Below, in pieces: positions 8,616 to 16,224 of a DNA stretch of 16,224 nucleotides. The DNA lies in the NCBI GenBank assembly GCA_003118195.1, contig BEXV01001830.1, positions 30,000-46,223 on the forward strand, read 5' to 3'. The notes beneath the pieces are model-generated. The model saw only the letters and a list, made by a program, of their open reading frames with translations, was not told where the DNA came from and searched no databases. The translations under genes were made by a program, and so were the position numbers. The stretch is from Hemicentrotus pulcherrimus. Lineage: Eukaryota; Echinodermata; Echinoidea; Camarodonta; Strongylocentrotidae. Position 1 is the first letter of the stretch. Each line of letters opens with the position of its first letter.

Positions 8616-8711
8616 GTTTCTCTTTCTCTCCCTCTCTCTATCTCTCTCCTAACTGGCGAAACACAAACCTTTTTTTCTTCTTCTCCCTCTTTTTTCTCTT
8701 TTCATTTATCT
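8616..8711 (+). repeat. Polypyrimidine tract
   Basis: Two pyrimidine blocks, 8616-8650 (CTCTCTAT units) and 8669-8711 (TTC/CTC/T runs), separated by a short mixed spacer. It lies just downstream of the candidate exon and could be intronic. Confidence 0.85.
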
Positions 8712-8759
8712 TATAAATCAATGTGTATGAAGAAAAACAAATTGTTATCACAATAATGA

Positions 8760-9240
8760 TATTCCCCTTTTCTCTATTTGTTCAATAGATTAGCGTCATA
8801 AGAACAAAATGTCTTCCGATATGAAAATAGAATTTATAGTCTATAACTTTACAAATTAATGTAAAACCAGACTTTTTATTCGTCGCGATTGATTTCAAGA
8901 GTCAGGTAAAAGTATATCCACTACGGAAAGTTGTTCGTGGAATTGTGGAAAGTTATAATTATCTCCTCCTTTCGTAATACAACAAATACAGCAATACAGC
9001 AACACATCCTCTAGGCTAGGGGAATGTCACTCAAAATGTAGCCAGTCTGTGACACTCCCTTCCCCCTGTCTAACAATCAATCATACAGTGTCACATATTT
9101 GCAGTTGATCATTATGCGTCTCATCTTTCAAAACTTATATCAGACTGATCTATGGAAGTCAATGTCCAAGTCTCCAAGGTAAAATGTATCATCGTCCCTC
9201 GTGGGCCAATTATCCAACAGAATTACTCGTGTCGCATTTC
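8760..9240. other. No recognisable gene
   Basis: AT-rich sequence with a small local repeat, ACAACAAATACAGCAATACAGCAA, near 8979-9003. Nothing else is supported. Confidence 0.5.
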
Positions 9241-9319
9241 ATCAAGCTCAGTCGCTGAAAGAATATGAGCTGATCTAGGGAAAATAAATCAACTATTTCA
9301 TCACTCATTAACAAGCACG

Positions 9320-9424
9320 ATGTTGATGGCAGCTTTTGATAGCGCCATTGGATCAAGAGACAAGGAGCTGCAAAAGAAGATGCATTATACAAATGGCGAC
9401 GCTGAACTAAGTAGCCTGTATTGA
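9320..9424 (+). CDS. Short coding-like frame (34 codons), unrecognised
   Basis: Opens with ATG-TTG-ATG at 9320 and stops at TGA 9422-9424; the frame is open upstream back to about 9270. The peptide begins MLMAAFDSAIGSRDKELQKK and continues with a polar tail, HYTNGDAELSSLY. Codons are balanced, unlike the AT-rich flanks. It is too short to exceed chance, and I see no consensus donor inside it. An overlapping minus-strand frame (9210-9392) is less protein-like. It could be a 5' exon, a small ORF or coincidence. Confidence 0.15.
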   Translation: MLMAAFDSAIGSRDKELQKKMHYTNGDAELSSLY

Positions 9425-9739
9425 TTGGGTGTCTTTGGTTATTAAAACTCAGAAGGCGTTGGATGGGTCATATTATATTATGATAGGCAATTGTGTAATT
9501 AGGACATCACCCGTGTGGCTGCCCAGCCTTAGGTAAACGATTTCTCAGTGGGTATTGATTGCTTGATACGAGCACGGTACGGTGTCAATTCGAAAGCTGT
9601 GAGGACGATGAGACGTCCGGAATGATATGGAGTCAAGGCCGGGCGTTTTAAATAAAGAGTCCTATTTTTGAAACTTCTTGCCGGTACACAGGTCTAAATT
9701 ACATTTAGAGAGTAAGTTGTTCTGTTCAACTCCCATTTC

Positions 9740-9803
9740 GTCTCTTTCTTTCTTTCTTTCTAATCTGTCTATATCTGTCCCTCTCTCTCTTCCTCTCTCT
9801 TCC
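9740..9803 (+). repeat. Polypyrimidine microsatellite
   Basis: TTTC units followed by CTAATC and CTCT units, ending TTCCGG. An intron-like arrangement surrounds it: AGA|GTAAGT donor at 9712, CTAAT branch-like site near 9760, the pyrimidine tract, and CAG at 9816-9818. That would be a 107 bp intron, but neither side gives a long joined frame, so I do not call it. Confidence 0.85.
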
Positions 9804-9831
9804 GGCATGTTCAAGCAGGCAAACATAGACT

Positions 9832-10035
9832 ATGTTATATTGGACTGGCTTCAATTCTAAAAATGTGAAAGAAGACGAGACAATACGAATGTTTGATTCG
9901 AGTGGTATTTTAGGAGTTATACAGCCTATAGGGCATTCCTATATGGCAAGGTCCTTGACGGTATATCGACATGGATTCAGTCTCTTTGAACACACAAGTA
10001 GGAGAACCTGGAAAGAGCTAAAGTCATTTGTTTGA
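9832..10035 (+). CDS. Doubtful 67-codon frame
   Basis: Starts at ATG 9832, with a stop just upstream at 9826-9828, and ends at TGA 10033-10035. The translation includes MFDSSGILGVIQPIGHSYMA and ends RTWKELKSFV. Codon use is moderately coding-like, and it follows the CT tract and a CAG acceptor-like site. Length is within chance expectation and I recognise no domain. Listed only because it continues the + strand run of coding-like frames at 7.45-10.04 kb. Confidence 0.12.
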   Translation: MLYWTGFNSKNVKEDETIRMFDSSGILGVIQPIGHSYMARSLTVYRHGFSLFEHTSRRTWKELKSFV

Positions 10036-10039
10036 AGAC

Positions 10040-10080
10040 GGTTTTAACGGTTTTGAATCCCGTCGCTAAGTGTTAAAACC
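10040..10080 (+). repeat. 9 bp hairpin and split X-box-like sequence
   Basis: GGTTTTAAC (10040-10048) pairs perfectly with GTTAAAACC (10072-10080) across a 23-base loop. The loop contains CCCGTCGCTAAG, which recurs exactly at 16061-16072. Just downstream, ATGGCAACG completes a second half-site (see 16064-16076). Confidence 0.7.
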
Positions 10081-10084
10081 ATGG

Positions 10085-10718
10085 CAACGTTAATCCTCAA
10101 AATATTATTTGTCCAACTCATATCCGTTAGAATAGTCATGCATGTTTCATCTGACAGTATGGAAAATTTTAAAAAGTAATATTGTTACAGTCTGTACCCA
10201 ATTAAGGGCTTATATTATGCCAACATCTTCGTCACCTTGAATTGGATCAGCAAAGGCTTTCAAACGATGTCCCATTTTTCTTGTTTTCACGCTTTCCTGT
10301 GTTCTGTTAACAAAAAAAAGGGAAAGTAAATATGAAAGAACTTATAAAATTGTCATTTTGCTTATACCCGGAAAACAGAGATTAATTCATCTAACCACTA
10401 TAATGTCCAAGATCCGTGAGGTAGAAGTATATTTTTCACACCGCCATTAGTCGAAGGAGTAAACAGTGCGATGTATACGAGTATTGGCTATTTTAAGGTA
10501 TAGTGTTGTTAATAAGGACTCATTTAGACGAACGAAATGGGGGGAAGAATCTAGTAATACAAGCCATCGCCATCTCTTATTTCCATCACGAATAGTTAAT
10601 GTGAAAAGTACGTGTGTTTATTAGGCTAAATAAGAATTAATTTGTTTACGCAGTTGTCCATAATGAGAGTTCACCAGAAGAAAACGAATGAAAGAAAGAG
10701 CTGATAATTTGTTACAAA
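10085..10718. other. No recognisable gene
   Basis: AT-rich sequence without an open frame or repeat partner of note. A let-7-like seed, TGAGGTAG, at 10417-10424 is not followed by the conserved rest of that microRNA. Confidence 0.5.
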
Positions 10719-10834
10719 TATTTATTTTTTTTAAAAAAAATAAAAAAAAAATAAATAAAAAAAAAAAAAAAAAAATAATATAAAAAAAAAAATTTATATA
10801 AAAATATAATATAATAAAAAAAAAAAAAAATATA
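10719..10834 (+). repeat. A-rich low-complexity tract
   Basis: About 115 bp of almost only A and T, beginning T8-A8 and continuing as A-runs broken by single T or TA. It may include a decayed poly-A tail of a retroelement, but no element body is recognisable upstream. Confidence 0.95.
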
Positions 10835-10886
10835 TGTGTGTGTGTGTGTGGGTGTGTGAGTGCGTGAGTGTGTGCATGTGTGTGTA
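10835..10886 (+). repeat. TG microsatellite
   Basis: Mostly (TG)n with interruptions GGTG, AGTGCG and CATG; alternating purine-pyrimidine with Z-DNA potential. It abuts the A-rich tract and the GA tract. Confidence 0.95.
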
Positions 10887-10903
10887 GTTAGAGAGATATA
10901 TAT

Positions 10904-10991
10904 CGGGATTGGGGAAGAGAGAGCAAGAGCGATGGAAGATAGAGAGGGAGAGGTGGGGGGGGGGATAGAATGGGGAGAGTAAGGGAGAGAG
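10904..10991 (+). repeat. GA-rich polypurine tract with G10
   Basis: Nearly all purine for about 88 bp: GGGAAGAGAGAG-type units, G10 at 10955-10964, and a GGGAGAG end. It is the opposite strand orientation of the CT tracts at 3564, 8616 and 9740. Confidence 0.9.
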
Positions 10992-10999
10992 TTGTTGGA

Positions 11000-11190
11000 G
11001 TCCGTTTGTTTTGAAGCCTGTGCTGTTGGATACGTGACATTACGTTGATTTCCTTCCCTCTCTTAAACCGATCCCACATAAGCCTTTTGTTGGCCAATAC
11101 AACTAATACCTTTGAGCTTTTCACGCCAACGACACTCCAAAACATGCCAGGGTCAGGGTGGACACATATTGATGGTCGGATGCGTATATT
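11000..11190 (-). CDS. Weak candidate exon on the minus strand
   Basis: The minus frame is open from a TAG just above 11190 down into the GA tract. Its first ~65 codons have balanced third positions, about half G/C by count. They include VGVKSSKVLVVLANKRLMWD and then a basic stretch, RFKRGKEINVMSRIQQHRLQ. A CAGCAATAG acceptor-like sequence precedes it. The rest, read through the GA tract, is Pro/Leu/Ser low complexity and not credible. I recognise no family, and length is within chance expectation. Confidence 0.15.
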
Positions 11191-11199
11191 GTCACACTA

Positions 11200-11930
11200 T
11201 TGCTGATAAATAAATCAATAAATAAGTAAATACTCAACAAATAGATGATAAAAGATTGAACACATAATAGACGATATGACCGGACATACCTTTTCTACAA
11301 AGTTGTCTCCACACTGTTATGACACAATAAAACCTCTAATAAGAAAATGCATGCAATCATTACGGAGGATGGATATTTTAGGCTGGAAATTTTTCTCTGA
11401 TACATTCTTTTTCCTAACTGTGCTGAAAAATGCATTTATGTATTTGTTTTTGTTTTTTGTTAATAATGCAAAATAATGTGCACGAATATACAAGGTCGGA
11501 CTTAATGTGTGGTCCGACTTTTATTTTTATGCATATGCTTTTCTTTCGGACCATTCATAAAAAAACGCGATTAGTTTCATGTCCATATTGCTGTGGATGT
11601 CTTTGTGTCGGATGGGACAGCTATTTTTAAACGGACATTATTTTCGAATCAATGTCCTTTCCCTCCTGTTATCTTTGTATTTCACCATGTACAAACTATT
11701 TTGTATCAGGCCAGACGTACTACTACTATGGGAACTTTATTCCTGATGCAAAATCCTTCACTTACCTGACTGTTGAGAAATATGCTTTCCAGTAGGTTCC
11801 TGTTTCATTTCATAATTTTGAACTTACATTTTCAACTACATGTATGTTCTTTATTGTGCAAGTAAATGATATATGAAATGGAATTAATTCGGACCAATCA
11901 ATCAAACAATCAATCAATAAATGTTTTAAA
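11200..11930. other. No recognisable gene; short hairpin and AAAT/CAAT repeats
   Basis: Holds (AAAT)-like repeats at about 11206-11232 and CAAT repeats at about 11894-11922. A 7 bp hairpin, GTCGGAC (11495-11501) with GTCCGAC (11512-11518), is followed by T-rich sequence. Frames at 11276-11476 and 11430-11630 have no recognisable content. Confidence 0.5.
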
Positions 11931-12130
11931 CGTGGGCGTTTGGGGCCAGACAGGTATTTACGGCGGGACGTTCATTCTCGCTTGTTTTCCTTCTTGACCA
12001 TTACCGGATTCCCAGGGCGCGGTACGTGACCACGTTAGTGTGCAGTGGTCATTAACTGGCGGGCAACTCTGTAAGGCGACTCGTCCCTCGCAAGAGGGTG
12101 CACTCAGCCACCCACGGGGAATGTCCCTTT
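11930..12130. other. GC-richer patch with small inverted repeats
   Basis: Clearly more GC- and CpG-rich than both flanks. It contains TGACCAC (12027-12033) facing GTGGTCA (12045-12051), a third TGACCA at 11995-12000, and a compact hairpin CCCTC-GCAA-GAGGG (12085-12098) with a GNRA-type loop. One + strand frame is open from about 11998 to 12255, but its end is a poly-F run from the T tract at about 12130-12153. It may be a regulatory element, a decayed exon or a repeat. I cannot decide. Confidence 0.35.
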
Positions 12131-12259
12131 CTTTCTTTTTTTTTCTCTTTTTCTTGAAATGGCAAATAACAGTTGGACTAGTCCAAGTACACCGTTATGA
12201 TATTCGAAGAATTTTGATGAGGGAATACGAGGAGGCATTGCATACTTTGCGGTAGTCCT

Positions 12260-13010
12260 TTATTTCACGTGTTACGCCTCAACCACGATATTCATTGACA
12301 GGGTTATGTCAGTGAAAGTCAATCAAAGACAGCACAAGGGTATGGGTTTGCCAAGGGGATGTTTTGTCGAAATTTCCAGTATTTGTACCGTGAATTCCTT
12401 ACTTTGTTTGTTTCTTGGTCGGTTTATGGCTCCATAATAATATTATAAGAACATCAAATAAATATGCATCCAAAAATATGAATTAAGGCGGTTAGACGAC
12501 TTAAATGGGATTTACACAATGCCACTGATCTTTCATGGTGTCTGAAATATGATACTATGATAGAGATTTCTGTTACACAATAAACAGTCAGATTCAGATG
12601 TATTTTTTTACAATCTTCAAATAATCATGCTAACAAATATGTGATTAATATCGATACATTTCGGATGGAAATGATGTTACTCATGAATTCTGATAAATAC
12701 TTTACACTATATATGATTTCAAATAAATGATACATTAGTCAATTTGACCTTAGGCATATTAGTTTCCTTGTAAATTATCTCAGATAAAATCGTTCCTTTG
12801 CCCTTCACATTTTGTAAAACGTATTTGTATAGTTCACTCCAATGAAGTAAAAAATGATAACACGTTTCGTAACTAAATATAGAACAAATGACATTTTTGA
12901 AATGACCTCGTCTTTTTCTTAGAGGACGTAACATATAGGGATGTTTACAATCAACAGGAATCTGAACACAAACAGAAGAAGAAGAAACAAATTCTTCGTG
13001 ATCATGTTCT
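12260..13010. other. No confident gene
   Basis: AT-rich sequence. The minus frame 12719-12934 contains ETCYHFLLHW preceded by ICS, which faintly recalls the Cys/His-rich C-terminus of non-LTR retrotransposon reverse transcriptases (pattern C..C...H.L..C), but the cysteines are incomplete. Treated as unassigned. Confidence 0.4.
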
Positions 13011-13014
13011 CTAG

Positions 13015-13370
13015 TTCATTTGAACTTCAAAATAAATCAGGGGAAGGTAAAATATGATACAGCCATGATCCCTCAACAATTGTTAAAGAAATGGAGATTA
13101 CATAAAATAGCATGGATAAGAATTGTGGAGGATTAGTAATTGGTACAAAAAGACGTTGATCATAATATTGGCGTTTTAAAAATGAAATCTGATTTTCAAA
13201 TGTAACCTTGTGAAGAAAAAAAAACATTATCCATTTGAAGTTGGAAATAAATCAGGAGTAGGCCAAATAAAAAAGGAGCACTAATTTTTGTTCTCGAAAA
13301 CAAGTGAAAAAAAAATCAGAAAATAGCAGATAAAGAAGAGGGATTAGTCATCGATTCACAGACTTGCAGA
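13015..13370 (+). repeat. Diverged tandem duplication, ~213 bp period
   Basis: TTCATTTGAACTTCAAAATA at 13017 and TCCATTTGAAGTTGGAAATA at 13230 are each followed by AATCAGG(G/A)G(A/T)AGG. Later, GGATTAGTAATTGGTACA (13131) pairs with GGATTAGTCATCGATTCA (13341). The minus frame 13027-13227 covers one unit and is not supported as coding. Confidence 0.6.
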
Positions 13371-14222
13371 AGAACAGCTGTTGGCTGAAGCAAGTGATCT
13401 GTGTTGAAAAAAGAAAAATGAAATGAAAAATTAAGAGAAATCTCGTAAGATCAACTGTCTTATGTCACATTAGTTTCATGTTTGTACTATTTATGATATG
13501 TTACACTCGCATGAATTCTGTATGTAAGTACTGTTGTAAAAAGCTGCTATGTTATGATATGAACACATAAAGTCCCTTGAAAAAGGATAAATTGAAGAAG
13601 AACAAAAACTGTCTAAAAGGAGAAACAGTTCGTATCAGTCGCATGTACACTCTCTACCATTATAGGAAACAGGAACACAAGCACTTTGAAACGTTCCTAC
13701 ATTGAAATAATTGTAATCTGCACCGTTGGACATATTTGTTATTGATTTATTTGTTCTAAAGAATGAATAAGCAGAAAGATAATGAAAAGACAGCGTAACA
13801 AATAGAAAAACAAATAGGCGTACATCAGAGGGAGGAGGAGGTATGATTGATACTGGAAGATATTGGTCGTAAGATCAGCGATTTGATGCAGGCGTATACA
13901 TTAAAACCAGTCACCTGCTATATTTTAAAGCAATGAAAATACACGTTTGCATTGCTTCTCCTCGCATAGGAAACAGCTACTTGGGTAATATCGGATTTTT
14001 AAAGCGGGCATGCATTCATTTTTGCAACCACTGTAATCTACAACTTTTTCAATGATTACATTTATTAGGTGATCTGCCACGAAGCATGTCAGAACATTTA
14101 TTGATTATGTCAGTATCCTTCTTCTCTCTTCATTCTATCATTGTGTATGGGCTTTGTTACGATAATATCTCATGAATGATCATTATGCCCAACGAAGAGA
14201 TTTGTTTTTAATTACTGATACG

Positions 14223-14246
14223 TGACGTCATCTGGGCGCCATTTTG
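14223..14246 (+). promoter_or_regulatory. CRE plus YY1-like motif cluster
   Basis: A full palindromic CRE, TGACGTCA (14223-14230), is followed within 4 bases by GGCGCCATTTTG (14235-14246). The latter contains GCCATTTT, the reverse complement of the YY1 core AAAATGGC. The pairing is typical of metazoan proximal promoters. No coding start can be seen nearby, and this could equally be carried by a dispersed repeat. Function is inference. Confidence 0.35.
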
Positions 14247-14531
14247 TTGATTTCTAATATAGGCCATATTTCATTAATATATTGTCTTTTCTGAATGACA
14301 TTTGATATGCATTAATTGGTGGTCGTATACCAACATATCATGTCGTCAAAGTCCGCAGACATAATTATTGATCAATATGTTTGATCTCATTCTTATTTTT
14401 ATTATTAATAATGAACACATTTATAATGTGTGTGTTTATTATAAGGTTTCGTAAATATTATTTTAGTCAGACAATGGTACGGTTAGAGACACCCGTATTT
14501 AGCGCCTAGTAAATGTTGTGTATTATTTTTG

Positions 14532-14553
14532 TTATTATTATTATTATTATTAT
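14532..14553 (+). repeat. TTA trinucleotide microsatellite
   Basis: About seven TTA/ATT units in a row, preceded by interrupted TTATTTT repeats. Confidence 0.95.
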
Positions 14554-14699
14554 CAATACAAGGAGATAATAATCGTTAAATCAGCAATCTGATTTGAGCA
14601 TACATCATCACCCGCCGGTATTGACCTTGCCCATCCCCTGTAGTATCGGGAAACAGTAACTCTTGTATTACCCGATCGCCTCTAGGTAGAGATGTTTTA

Positions 14700-15660
14700 G
14701 GATTTCCATTGCGTAAGTCATTACGCCCCTTTTGGTAAATGATGGTCAAACCGGGTGAATGCTTTGGATCTTTCCTGATTCATTTACCTTCATGATATGA
14801 TACAATCTCCTCTGACAAGAATTCTTCGCTGAAAACAATCTTATTTACCAATATTTAACCCACTGAATGCTTTCGTTGTCGTCTCTCGCTGACCACACTT
14901 TCACCAGAACAAACCACGTTGTCGCAATGTTCTCATTGCGCAACACAATAGCTTTCAATTAGGAATCTCCAGTCCTGCAACCCTTATCACACTAGCATAG
15001 ATTTATCTTGCACTGAAAATACTTAGAAAATAAGCCTTTGGTACATTTATTCAATGGTAAATAGAACATGGCAAGTAGATTATTTCTTTGGCATATTACA
15101 TAAAGAGTAAAGACAGAATTAATGTGTTTCACGCGATCAATCCAGTATGCGTTGTTTAGAATCAAATAAAACTAAAAAGTACTATACAATTACAACTTGC
15201 CATGACGATTACCGTTGTTAATAACTTTGTGCATCACATATTAACATATGCGAGCATTAAGATGACTTATTATTACCTAGATTGCCATTAGGTTGATATT
15301 TCGAAAACAACTGTGATCGTGTTAACAGTAATTAAGCATTAAACAAAAGTTGGTCAAATATTAGGTAGATTCTTCTGGCCCTGGACCTTAATGCCTATTT
15401 GGTCACCATTCTAGGATGCAAAAAGACGATACTTTATTGAAGAAACGTAATACTACTATAGATAAACATCTTTAGAAAGGGATATGTTCACCCTTCGAAA
15501 GAAAAGGGCAGCGTAATGAAAACGAGAACATCTCAAAAAGATCGAATCGAGCAATGAAATCATCAGCGATGTTGTGTACAGTGGTTCATTCACTTGACCT
15601 TTAATCCAAGAGTTGGGGTTCACTAAAATCTCAGCCAGGCACTAATGTCCTTTGGCAGGA
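14700..15660. other. No recognisable gene
   Basis: AT-rich sequence without notable open frames or a repeat partner. A small GC-rich piece at about 14615-14760 adjoins the third repeat copy. Confidence 0.5.
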
Positions 15661-15666
15661 TATTAA

Positions 15667-15951
15667 TCAAAATGTGCCACTCTCCATCCAGGTGTATCTA
15701 GCAATTGCTGGGGTGATAAAGATTGCAGAGCCCCTAGGAAGAATAGCACTGATGGTGATGAGGGTCCCATGGGTACGCAACATTGTCATTATGTATACTT
15801 ACAGTCAAACCTGATTGAGACTTACAAAAATTACAAAAGCAGAAACAACTCCGACACTGACGACCTTCAAGTTCAAGATCCCTATCGACTTCAGAACACA
15901 AGACATCTCGCGATAAAGAAACAAAATGGCGAGGAAGTCGAGATCTCTTGA
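15667..15951 (+). CDS. Possible terminal exon, unrecognised protein
   Basis: Open for 94 residues from just after TAA (15664-15666) to TGA at 15949-15951, with an in-frame ATG at 15769. From 15805 onward codon use looks coding: many AAC, GAC, CTT, CAG and GAG, with GC-rich third positions in an AT-rich region. The C-terminal part is polar and charged, e.g. NNSDTDDLQVQDPYRL, ending NGEEVEIS. Possible splice acceptors in frame range are CCATCCAG (ends 15691), GATTGCAG (ends 15728) and CTTACAG (ends 15804). No AATAAA follows closely. I do not recognise a domain, and frames of this length are expected about twice by chance here. Confidence 0.25.
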   Translation, partial: SKCATLHPGVSSNCWGDKDCRAPRKNSTDGDEGPMGTQHCHYVYLQSNLIETYKNYKSRNNSDTDDLQVQDPYRLQNTRHLAIKKQNGEEVEIS

Positions 15952-16063
15952 AAGCTCTCTATGATTGTTTTTGTAATCCACAATGATGGTCTTCTGGTGC
16001 GCTGCTGGGCAGTATTACGAAACTATTCGGTCGGTAGTGTAAGGAAGCAGTCGATACAGCCCC

Positions 16064-16076
16064 GTCGCTAAGCAAC
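16064..16076 (+). promoter_or_regulatory. RFX/X-box-like imperfect palindrome
   Basis: GTCGCTAAGCAAC is one mismatch from the inverted repeat GTTGC-TAA-GCAAC and is close to the metazoan X-box bound by RFX factors, which drives ciliary genes. A GC box (GGGGCGGGG, 16166-16174) and a TATA-like ATATAT (16175-16180) follow within 110 bp, in a stretch richer in CpG than the rest of the window. This would fit a promoter for a gene beyond the right edge. Binding and function are inference. Confidence 0.3.
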
Positions 16077-16224
16077 GCGCCCTTGTTAATTGTGTTGAGA
16101 CAGTTCATCTTCTTTGTTTAATCCAGTTGGGATTGATGTTGGCACTGATGGCAAACTATGTATACGGGGCGGGGATATATTGGCGTAACTGTCCGCGGGG
16201 TGCGGTAAAACATTCGACCCGACT

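Larger units (their letters stand above)
13610..14700 (+). repeat. Three diverged copies of a dispersed repeat
   Basis: Copies lie at about 13625-13745, 13866-14065 and 14571-14700. Shared ordered blocks include CGTAAGATCAGCGATTTGAT and CGTTAAATCAGCAATCTGAT, then CGTATACAT and GCATACATC. These are followed by CACCTGC and CACCCGCC, then CATAGGAAACAG, TATAGGAAACAG and ATCGGGAAACAG, and by TGTAATCTACAAC and TGTAATCTGCACC. The first copy lacks some middle blocks. No terminal inverted repeats or target duplications are evident. Confidence 0.4.

Noticed and set aside
9712..9818. Textbook-looking 107 bp intron (GTAAGT, CTAAT, pyrimidine tract, CAG)
   Set aside because: Joining the flanks gives no extended reading frame. 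A CT microsatellite makes such an arrangement easy to meet by chance.
10417..10434. TGAGGTAG seed match to let-7
   Set aside because: Only the 8-base seed matches and there is no hairpin; this is a chance match.
11495..11530. GTCGGAC/GTCCGAC hairpin followed by T-rich sequence, like a bacterial terminator
   Set aside because: All other evidence points to animal DNA, the stem is only 7 bp, and no gene ends upstream.

Overview
This is a stretch of AT-rich eukaryotic (animal) genomic DNA, mostly non-coding and repeat-rich. It has no tight bacterial-style gene packing, no long intact ORFs, and no tRNA, rRNA or CRISPR signature. It does have many poly-C/poly-G runs of 10-17 bases, long polypyrimidine (CT) and polypurine (GA) microsatellites, TG and TTA microsatellites, and many diverged dispersed repeats. 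This texture is typical of marine invertebrate deuterostomes such as echinoderms or hemichordates. That placement is an inference from texture and not from a marker gene.

Left part (1-4940): bounded by two inverted copies of a ~180 bp sequence (1-182 and 4762-4937), each with its C/G homopolymer on the outer side. The interior holds a GC-rich dispersed-repeat fragment (~380-600), a family of badly diverged repeats (~785-2365), short tandem repeats built on ATGAGTGCAG (3202-3375), a CT microsatellite (3564-3648) and a hairpin-containing small-element fragment (4680-4761). Nothing there is convincingly coding.

Middle part (4940-7450): a directly repeated ~165 bp element (4962-5127 and 6684-6850), a poly-C/poly-G hairpin (6260-6287), a perfect 12+12 bp palindrome (6609-6633) and further homopolymers.

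Part with the best coding-like signal (7450-10080): a degenerate ~180-190 bp tandem duplication (7452-7800), then the longest open frame of the window (8093-8587, + strand). That frame encodes a hydrophobic membrane-spanning stretch followed by a basic stop-transfer region, and is more GC-rich than its surroundings. Weaker short frames follow at 9320-9424 and 9832-10035. They could be exons of one + strand gene, but I could not join them with confident splice sites.

Right part (10080-16224): a 270 bp A-rich / TG / GA low-complexity block (10719-10991), a GC-richer patch (11930-12130), tandemly and dispersedly duplicated diverged repeats (13015-13370 and 13610-14700), a CRE plus YY1-like motif cluster (14223-14246), a possible terminal exon (15667-15951), and a GC-rich end with an RFX/X-box-like palindrome and a GC box (16064-16174) that may mark a promoter beyond the window.

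I found no novel multi-gene system. The points most worth checking are the membrane-protein-like exon, the large inverted-repeat-bounded segment, and the perfect palindromes. Percent identities and alignments are by eye. At this base composition roughly fifty stop-to-stop frames of 50 or more codons are expected by chance, so short frames are scored low.
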